From Methylobacterium terrae (GTDB lineage: Bacteria > Pseudomonadota > Alphaproteobacteria > Rhizobiales > Beijerinckiaceae), in the NCBI RefSeq assembly GCF_003173755.1, contig NZ_CP029553.1, positions 1,441,001-1,505,000 of the forward strand: a stretch of DNA of 64,000 bases, given 5' to 3'. The notes below the pieces were generated by a model, which saw only the letters and a list, made by a program, of their open reading frames with translations, was not told the origin of the DNA and did not search any database. This document shows, piece after piece, positions 58,287-64,000 of the stretch. Positions within the stretch are counted from its first letter, which is position 1. The number at the start of each line of letters is the position of its first letter. The translations under genes and the position numbers were made by a program.

Positions 58287-59402
58287 ATGCTCGCCATCGG
58301 GGCCATCGCAGGAGGGTCGGCCGCGACCGCCGCGACCACGGGCGCGGCGATCAGCATCCGCGGCCTGACCCGCCGCTTCGGATCGGTGGTGGCCGTCGAC
58401 GACGTCTCGCTCGAGATCGCCGCGGGCGAGTTCGTCGCGCTCCTCGGGCCCTCCGGCTCGGGCAAGTCGACCGTGCTGATGAGCCTCGCGGGCTTCGACC
58501 TGCCGGATGCCGGCCGGATCCTCATCGGGGGCGAGGATTGCACGCGGCTGCCGCCGCACCGGCGCAACATCGGCATGGTGTTCCAGCACTACACGCTGTT
58601 CCCGCACCTGAGCGTCGCCGACAACGTCGCCTTCCCGCTCAAGATGCGCGGGCTTGCCCGCGCCGAGCGCCTGGCCCGGGCCGAGGCGGCGCTCGCGGTG
58701 GTGCGGCTCTCGGGCTTCGGGGCGCGCATGCCGCGCCAGCTCTCGGGCGGGCAGCAGCAGCGCGTCGCGCTCGCCCGCGCCATCGTCTACCGGCCGCGGG
58801 TGCTGCTGATGGACGAGCCGCTCTCGGCCCTCGACAAGAACCTGCGCGAGGAGATGCAGATCGAGATCAAGCGGCTGCATTCCGATCTCGGCATCACCAT
58901 CGTGTTCGTCACCCACGACCAGGGCGAGGCGCTGACGATGGCCGACCGGGTCGCGATCCTGCGGGCCGGGCGCGTGCAGCAGATCGCCCCGGCCCGGACC
59001 CTCTACGAGCGGCCCGCCAACCTGTTCGCGGCCGGCTTCATCGGCGACATGAACCGGATCGCGACCGCGTGGGACGGGCGGGCGGCGCACCTCGCCGGCC
59101 GCGCGCTGCCCTTGGGCGCCGAGGCCGCGGTCTCGGCCTTGCCGCCCGGCCCGGCGATCCTGGCGGTGCGGCCCGAGCGGGTCGGCATCGCCGCCCCCGA
59201 CTCGTCCGGCGCCCTGCCGGCCACCGTCACCGACGTGGTCTACGGCGGGGCCGGCACCCTCGTCATCGCGACGCTCGACGACGGCGCGCCGGTCCGGGCG
59301 CGGGCCCCGAGCGCCGACCTGCCGCCGCTCGCGCCCGGCGACCGCGTCGGGCTCGTCGTCCCGCCCGGCGCCGCCCTGCTCTATCCGGCGGACGCGCCGT
59401 GA
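58287..59402 (+). CDS. Polyamine-type ABC transporter ATP-binding protein (PotA-like)
   Basis: A 371-residue importer ATPase. Walker A GPSGSGKST is at residues 54-62, the signature is LSGGQQQRVALARAI, Walker B is VLLMDEPLSALD, and the switch histidine is in FVTHDQGEALTMADR. The last 110 residues form a TOBE regulatory domain (ILAVRPERVGIAAP, ATVTDVVYGGAGTLVIATL). This architecture belongs to spermidine/putrescine, iron and thiamine importers. First gene of a four-gene importer operon; the stop overlaps the next GTG. Confidence 0.93.
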   Translation: MLAIGAIAGGSAATAATTGAAISIRGLTRRFGSVVAVDDVSLEIAAGEFVALLGPSGSGKSTVLMSLAGFDLPDAGRILIGGEDCTRLPPHRRNIGMVFQHYTLFPHLSVADNVAFPLKMRGLARAERLARAEAALAVVRLSGFGARMPRQLSGGQQQRVALARAIVYRPRVLLMDEPLSALDKNLREEMQIEIKRLHSDLGITIVFVTHDQGEALTMADRVAILRAGRVQQIAPARTLYERPANLFAAGFIGDMNRIATAWDGRAAHLAGRALPLGAEAAVSALPPGPAILAVRPERVGIAAPDSSGALPATVTDVVYGGAGTLVIATLDDGAPVRARAPSADLPPLAPGDRVGLVVPPGAALLYPADAP

Positions 59403-60304
59403 CGGCCGTCCGGACCGGCTTCCTCGGGGCGGGCTTCCTCGCGGGGGGCCTCTTCCAGGCCCGCGGGCGGCGGATGTCGAAGGCCGCGATCGTCGGCCTG
59501 ATGCTGCCGTTCTTCTCGCTGCTGTTCCTCGCCTTCCTGTACCCTCTGATGAGCCTGATCGCGATCTCGCTCACCGAGCCGCAGCCGGGCCTCGCCAACT
59601 ACGCCCGGGTGTTCCAGAACCCGGTCTACGCCACGGTGCTGCTGCGCACCCTGCGCATCGCCCTCCTCGTCAGCGTGCTGTCGCTGATCCTGGCCTTCCC
59701 GGTCGCCGCCCTGATGGCGCGCGCGAAGGGGCCGAAGCTCGCGCTGATCACCGCCTGCATCCTGTTGCCGTTCTGGTCCTCGGTGCTGGTGCGCACCGCC
59801 GCCTGGGCGGTGCTGCTCCAGCGCAACGGGCTCGTGAACAATGCCCTGACCGGGCTCGGCCTCGCGGACGCGCCGGTGAAGCTCCTCTACACGCAGGGCG
59901 CCGTGGTGGTGGCGATGACCCACGTGCTGATGCCGTTCATGGTGCTGCCGATCTACGGGGCGCTGCGCAACATCCCGCCCGACCTGGCGCGGGCGGCGGC
60001 GATCTGCGGGGCGGGCCCGGCCCGGGCCTTCCGCGAGGTGACGCTGCCGCTGGCGCTGCCCGGCGTGACCGGCGGCTTCATCCTCGTGTTCCTGTCGGCG
60101 CTCGGCTACTTCATCACCCCGTCGCTCCTCGGCTCGCCGCAGGAGATGATGATCGCGACGCTGATCTCGCAGCAGATCCGCGAGAACCTCGACTGGCCCT
60201 TCGCGGCGGCCCTCGTCGGCGTCCTGACCGTGTTCGTGACCGGGATCACGCTCGCCTTCGGCCGGCTCTTCCGGTTCGACCGGCTGATGGGGGCGCGGGC
60301 GTGA
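59399..60304 (+). CDS. ABC transporter permease (PotB-like)
   Basis: A 301-residue inner-membrane permease with about six helices. It begins with GTG in the ATPase stop codon; an internal ATG (MSKAAIVGLMLPFFSLLFLAF) is a second possible start. The coupling-helix EAA loop is DLARAAAICGAGPARAFREVTLPLALPGV. FLSALGYFITPSLLGSPQEMMI is typical of PotB-like subunits. The stop overlaps the next GTG. Confidence 0.92.
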   Translation: MTAVRTGFLGAGFLAGGLFQARGRRMSKAAIVGLMLPFFSLLFLAFLYPLMSLIAISLTEPQPGLANYARVFQNPVYATVLLRTLRIALLVSVLSLILAFPVAALMARAKGPKLALITACILLPFWSSVLVRTAAWAVLLQRNGLVNNALTGLGLADAPVKLLYTQGAVVVAMTHVLMPFMVLPIYGALRNIPPDLARAAAICGAGPARAFREVTLPLALPGVTGGFILVFLSALGYFITPSLLGSPQEMMIATLISQQIRENLDWPFAAALVGVLTVFVTGITLAFGRLFRFDRLMGARA

Positions 60305-61101
60305 GGCCGCGCATCCCCGCCCTCGACGCGGCGGTCGCCGCGATCCTCGCCTTCGTGCTGGTGCCGATCCTCCTCGTCCTGCCGATGGCCTTCAGCGAGA
60401 CGACCTACCTCGCCTTCCCGCCGAAGGGCTTCACCACGCACTGGTTCTCCGAGTTCTTCGACGACCGGCGCTGGATGGGCGCGTTCCGGTTCAGCCTGGA
60501 GATCGCCGCCGCGACCGCGCTCCTCGCGACGACGATCGGCACCATGGCGGCCTACGCCACCTTGCGCGGCGCCGGCGCGATCGGGACGGTCTTCCGGGCC
60601 CTCCTCGTCGGGCCGATCGTCGTGCCGCACATCGCGCTCGCCGTGGCGCTCTACCTGTTCTTCCAGAGAACCGGGCTCGGCGGCACCCGCCTCGGCTACG
60701 TGCTCGCGCACGCGGTGATCGCGATGCCGTTCGTGGTGTTCACCGTGACGGCGGCGCTCGCGAGCGTCGACCCGGGCCTCGAGGACGCGGCGATGATCTG
60801 CGGCGCCTCGCGCTTCACGGCCTTTCGCCTCGTGACGCTGCCGCTCATCCTGCCGAACGTGGTGTCGGGCGCGCTCTTCGCCTTCATCATCTCGTTCGAC
60901 GAGCCGGTCGTGGCCTTCTTCCTCGCCGGCATCCGCGACAAGACCCTGCCCCGGATGATGTTCGACGACATCGAGCAGAACCTGACGCCGGTGATCCCGG
61001 CGATCGCCGTGCTGCTGACGGCCCTGTCGATCGTCGTCCTGGTCAGCGCCGCGCTCCTGCGCCGGCTGAGCCGGAGAACGACCGCACCCGCCGGCGGGTG
61101 A
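60301..61101 (+). CDS. ABC transporter permease (PotC-like)
   Basis: A 266-residue permease with GTG start overlapping the previous stop. FSETTYLAFPPKGFTTHWFSEFF and the EAA loop LEDAAMICGASRFTAFRLVTLPLILPNVVSG, followed by FAFIISFDEPVVAFFLAG, are characteristic of PotC-type subunits. It forms the transmembrane pore with the PotB-like protein. Confidence 0.92.
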   Translation: MRPRIPALDAAVAAILAFVLVPILLVLPMAFSETTYLAFPPKGFTTHWFSEFFDDRRWMGAFRFSLEIAAATALLATTIGTMAAYATLRGAGAIGTVFRALLVGPIVVPHIALAVALYLFFQRTGLGGTRLGYVLAHAVIAMPFVVFTVTAALASVDPGLEDAAMICGASRFTAFRLVTLPLILPNVVSGALFAFIISFDEPVVAFFLAGIRDKTLPRMMFDDIEQNLTPVIPAIAVLLTALSIVVLVSAALLRRLSRRTTAPAGG

Positions 61102-61188
61102 GCGACGCTGAGATCCGCGTCGCGAAGCGATCGAGCGGATTTCGTACGAGCAGAGATCGGGTCCATGGCCCGGCACAGGAGGTCCCTC

Positions 61189-62235
61189 GTGACGCTGAAA
61201 CGGATGATCGTCGCCACGCTCGCCGCCGCGGTGATCGGCGCCGCCCTGCCGGCCGCCGCCGACGAGGTGGTGATCGCCACCACCGGCGGCCTGATGCGCA
61301 ACACCCTCGAGAAGCTGGTCTACCGGCCCTTCGCCAAGGCGACGGGCACCGAGATCGTGCCCTTCGACATCGAGGTGCCGGACCAGTGGGCCCGCGCCGA
61401 GGGCATGGTGCGCACCAAGCGCGTCGAGTTCGACATCGTCACGGCGACCGGGCCCGACCTCGTCAGCCGCGCCGACATGCTGATGGACGTTCCCTGCGGC
61501 GACCTTCCCCACGTCAAGGAATACGCCCTGCCGGGCGCCTGCCAGCCGAAGGGCGTGGCGCGCACCACCGGCGGCATGGTGCTGACCTACAACAAGACCG
61601 CCTTCGGCGGGCGGGCGCCGAAGACCTGGGCCGATTTCTGGAACGTGACGGAGTTTCCCGGGCCCCGCGGCCTGCCGGATACCGGTGATCGCGACTGGTG
61701 GGTGCCGGCGGTCGCGCTGCTCGCCGACGGCGTGCCGAAGGACAAGCTGTTTCCCCTCGACCTCGACCGCGCCTACGCCAAGCTCGACCGGATCCGGCCC
61801 CATGTCGCCGTGTGGTGGAAGACCGGCAACCAGGTCCAGCAGATCATGCGCGACGGCGAGGTGGTGATGACCATGTCCTATTCGGGCCGGTCGCTCGCCA
61901 CGATCAAGGACGGCGCGCCCTTCGCCATGGCCTGGGACGGCGCCTTGCGCGACACCGGCTACTTCGCGATCCTCAAGGGCGCGCCGAACCCGAAGGGCGC
62001 GCTCAAGTTCATCGACTACTTCTACGAGACCTCGGCGAGCCACCCGGCCTTCATGCGCGCGGTCGGCTACGCCACCTCGTCGTCGAAGGGCCTCGCCGGC
62101 CTGCCCGAGGACGAGCAGACGCTCTACGCGACCTATCCGGCCAACTATGCCGGCCTCGTCGATCCGGACTTCAAGTGGATCGGCGACAACCGCGACCGCC
62201 TGCGCGCGCGCTGGACGGCATGGCTCACGAAGTAG
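61189..62235 (+). CDS. Polyamine-type ABC transporter substrate-binding protein (PotD-like)
   Basis: A 348-residue periplasmic protein. I choose GTG 61189, six bases after a strong AGGAGG, rather than ATG 61165, which lies before that ribosome site. This puts the signal peptide (LKRMIVATLAAAVIGAALPAAADE) at the N-terminus. The mature part follows the PotD/IdiA type II binding fold (TYNKTAFGGRAPKTWADFWNV, GLPDTGDRDWWVPAVALLADG, VMTMSYSGRS). The ligand is likely cationic, such as a polyamine or an amine derived from it; this fits the neighbouring aminotransferase and amidase but is inference. Confidence 0.9.
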   Translation: MTLKRMIVATLAAAVIGAALPAAADEVVIATTGGLMRNTLEKLVYRPFAKATGTEIVPFDIEVPDQWARAEGMVRTKRVEFDIVTATGPDLVSRADMLMDVPCGDLPHVKEYALPGACQPKGVARTTGGMVLTYNKTAFGGRAPKTWADFWNVTEFPGPRGLPDTGDRDWWVPAVALLADGVPKDKLFPLDLDRAYAKLDRIRPHVAVWWKTGNQVQQIMRDGEVVMTMSYSGRSLATIKDGAPFAMAWDGALRDTGYFAILKGAPNPKGALKFIDYFYETSASHPAFMRAVGYATSSSKGLAGLPEDEQTLYATYPANYAGLVDPDFKWIGDNRDRLRARWTAWLTK

Positions 62236-62590
62236 CGCCGTCGCGGCCCCCGGCGGGGCATCGCGGAGGATCCGTCTTGGCCTGAGCGGGCGCGGGGCAC
62301 GCGCGTGCCGCCGAAGCTCGCCACCCTGTGGCGGAAGGCCGGGATCGGCCGCCCGAGGCGGGACCGGGGCCACGCAGGTCTCGGCGTGCCGCGGATCACC
62401 GCGGCGGTCTCGGGATCCTCGCGCATCGGCTCGGTGTGGAAGCGCCGCGCGCTCGACGGGACATCCCGCCTCGCACCGTCCCGTCGAGGGCGAGCCCGGC
62501 GGGCGTGGGCGTGGCGGCCCGCGCGTCCGTCGGCGTGATGGGGAGGCCGTCCCCGGACCGGACGCCGGCATCGTCCGCGCGGCCGTGGTT

Positions 62591-62660
62591 CAACCCCTGC
62601 TCCTCCAGGCCCCCGCTCCTCCAAGCCCCTGCTCGTTCAAGCCCCTGCTCGTTCAAGCCG
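62591..62660. repeat. Tandem 15-16-bp repeat (minisatellite)
   Basis: Four units in a row begin at 62591, 62606, 62622 and 62638, with a partial fifth at 62654. The last two full units are identical (CAAGCCCCTGCTCGTT); the first two differ at a few positions. Too short and unspaced to be a CRISPR array. Confidence 0.8.
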
Positions 62661-62785
62661 TGGACGATCCGCAGACCGCATCATGCATTGCTCCCTCGCC
62701 CGTGTTGCGGATTCCGGATATCGAACCCGAGCGATAGATCTTGAATTCACAGGATGACGCCGGCAGGCACCGGCATCCGCCAGAA

Positions 62786-62801
62786 ATATATTCGAAGATA
62801 T
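62786..62801. promoter_or_regulatory. AT-rich palindrome before the kinase gene
   Basis: ATATATTCGAAGATAT is a 16-bp palindrome with one mismatched pair, 24 bp before the kinase start. GATATAATCG next to it resembles the GATATATCG at 58257. A possible operator for a GntR-type regulator of the kinase operon. Confidence 0.4.
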
Positions 62802-62825
62802 AATCGCACAATTCAGGAAAGACCC

Positions 62826-64000
62826 ATGCAGATCGGGATCATCGCGGACGATCTCACCGGCGCGGTGATGGTCGCCGGCGCCATCGAGGCGGCCGGCATC
62901 GCCGCCCCGGTGGTGCTGGACGGCTCGGCTCCCGGCGCATCGGGGTCCGGCATCGTGATCTACGCAACGCGCACGCGCCTCGCCCCGGCGGCGGAGGCGG
63001 TGGCGGAGGTCGCCCGGCTCGCCGACCGGCTCGACGCGGCGGGCTGCGCGCAGGTCGCCTACAAGGCCTGCGCCACCTTCGATTCCACCGATTCCGGCAA
63101 TATCGGTCCCGTGGCCGACCTGCTCGCCGCCCGCTACGGGCAAGCCCCGCTGCTGCTGAGCGCCGGGCTGCCGCGCTTGGGCACCACGGTGCACCAGGGC
63201 TACCTGTTCTACCGGGGCCGGCTGGTCACGGACTCGATCAAGCGCTTCGATCCGGTGACGCCGATGAGCGATCCCGACCTCGTCCGCAGCCTCGGCCGGC
63301 AGACGCGCGCCCGCATCGTGTCGCTGCCGCACCGCTGGCTCGCCGCCGGGGCGGAGGCCGCCGCCGACGCGCTCAATGATCTCGTCGCCGACGGGGCCGA
63401 GATGGTGCTGATGGATTGCAGCGACGACGCCGACGCCGCCACGGGCGCGCAGCTTGCCCGCGCCCACCGCGCCACGGTCGGCAGCGACGCCCACATCGTC
63501 GCCCTGGCGCTCCTGCGCGGGGTGCGGTCGCAGGGGACGAGCCCGCGCCATGCCGTGGACGGGCCGGGCGCGGTGCTGGTGGGCAGCGTCGGGCCCGTGG
63601 CACAGGCGCAGCTCGCCGCCTTCGCGGCCGAGGGCCCGGTCCTGACGATCGACATCGCCGACGACCGCCCCGAGGCGGCACTGGTCGCCGGGGCGCTCGA
63701 CCGGGCGGACGGGCTGATCGGCGACCGGCCCCTCGCCGTCGCGACGACGAGCGATGCGGACGGGGTGGCGCTGGCCCAGGCGCGCCACGGGGCGATGGGC
63801 GCGGCGCGGCGCGCCGAGCGGATTCTCGGCGCGGTCGCCGCCGGGCTCGTCGCCCGCGGGGTGCGCCGCCTCGTCGTGTCGGGCGGCGAGACCTCCGGCG
63901 CGGTCGCGGCGGCGCTCGGGATCGCCCGGGTGCGGGCCCTGCCCGAAGGCGCGCTCGGCGCCGGCTTCTGCCTCGCCGAGGCGCCGGTGCCGCTGTCCCT
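62826..64000 (+). CDS. Four-carbon acid sugar kinase family protein (3-oxo-tetronate kinase-like; 3' end outside window)
   Basis: The frame is open from ATG 62826 to the right edge (391 codons). The N-terminal nucleotide/substrate motif is IGIIADDLTGAVMVAGAI. KACATFDSTDSGNIGPVADLL, AGLPRLGTTVHQGYLF and DPVTPMSDPDLVRSLGRQT follow, and the ATP-binding C-terminal domain contains VGSVGPVAQAQL and LVVSGGETSGAVAAALGI. These are features of the OtnK/DUF1537 family, which phosphorylates 3-oxo-tetronates or related acids such as D-threonate. Whether it belongs with the upstream importer is unclear because of the 590-bp gap. Confidence 0.9.
   Translation, partial: MQIGIIADDLTGAVMVAGAIEAAGIAAPVVLDGSAPGASGSGIVIYATRTRLAPAAEAVAEVARLADRLDAAGCAQVAYKACATFDSTDSGNIGPVADLLAARYGQAPLLLSAGLPRLGTTVHQGYLFYRGRLVTDSIKRFDPVTPMSDPDLVRSLGRQTRARIVSLPHRWLAAGAEAAADALNDLVADGAEMVLMDCSDDADAATGAQLARAHRATVGSDAHIVALALLRGVRSQGTSPRHAVDGPGAVLVGSVGPVAQAQLAAFAAEGPVLTIDIADDRPEAALVAGALDRADGLIGDRPLAVATTSDADGVALAQARHGAMGAARRAERILGAVAAGLVARGVRRLVVSGGETSGAVAAALGIARVRALPEGALGAGFCLAEAPVPLS

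Larger units (their letters stand above)
62236..62825. other. Long gene-free stretch before the sugar-acid kinase gene
   Basis: About 590 bp with no reading frame that looks coding. It contains a degenerate 16-bp tandem repeat (62591-62660) and, near its end, an AT-rich palindrome (62786-62801). The remaining GC-rich sequence from 62280 to 62580 shows nothing I can identify. Confidence 0.55.

Noticed and set aside
61165..61188. ATG 61165 as start of the PotD-like protein
   Set aside because: The AGGAGG ribosome site lies downstream of it and is correctly spaced for GTG 61189, which also gives a standard signal peptide.
62591..62660. CRISPR-like repetition
   Set aside because: Units are 15-16 bp, adjoin without spacers and are few. 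This is a tandem minisatellite, and no cas genes are present.

Overview
The window is very GC-rich, densely coded DNA from an alphaproteobacterium, most probably Methylobacterium or a close relative in the Hyphomicrobiales. The evidence is the codon use, the FlaF/FlbT flagellar regulators found in alphaproteobacteria, the hook/export gene content, and the abundance of ABC uptake systems and CoA-linked catabolic genes. I see no rRNA, tRNA, CRISPR array, transposase or phage gene. All identifications come from reading translated motifs, not from searches.

Layout. 1-5.6 kb: fatty-acid beta-oxidation genes (FadJ-type protein cut by the window edge, thiolase) divergent from an SDR dehydrogenase and an acyl-CoA synthetase. 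5.8-20.6 kb: a PilZ protein, then a long flagellar cluster (membrane protein, DUF1217 protein, flgF, fliI, flgE, flgK, flgL, flaF, flbT, flgD, fliQ, flhA, fliR, and FliJ-, FlgJ-, FlgN- and FliL-like proteins). A repeated CAAGC-N6-(C)AAGC element precedes five of its transcription units. 20.7-26.1 kb: two small genes, then a branched-chain-amino-acid-type ABC importer (Tat substrate-binding protein, fused LivHM permease, LivG, LivF). 26.4-33.6 kb: a tightly overlapping operon of hyuA, hyuB, a 6-hydroxynicotinate-reductase-like Fe-S protein, marR, a UPF0280 protein and an amino-acid-synthesis-family protein. Near-identical 18-bp palindromes sit in front of the importer and of this operon, so the two look like one MarR-controlled uptake and degradation system. 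It is the best candidate here for an undescribed pathway.

34-41.3 kb (minus strand): carboxymuconolactone-decarboxylase-like protein, LysR regulator, an HMG-CoA-lyase/CoA-transferase fusion, an MFS transporter, and an aconitase-family protein with its domains in LeuD-LeuC order. 41.6-47 kb: M14 peptidase-like protein, glutathione transferase, AHL-lactonase-like hydrolase, hydroxyisobutyrate-dehydrogenase-like enzyme and a second carboxymuconolactone decarboxylase. 47.1-52.3 kb: a MocR regulator divergent from a probable mevalonate-degradation operon (class II HMG-CoA reductase, substrate-binding protein, HMG-CoA lyase).

52.3-64 kb: a class III aminotransferase, GntR regulator, N,N-dimethylformamidase-like enzyme and a frameshifted flavin monooxygenase on the minus strand. 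They are divergent from a polyamine-type ABC importer (PotABCD-like) and a four-carbon acid sugar kinase that runs off the window. A GATATATC palindrome lies in front of both divergent units. Intergenic spaces carry several families of palindromic repeats; in two families the hairpin stems differ in sequence between copies but stay paired.
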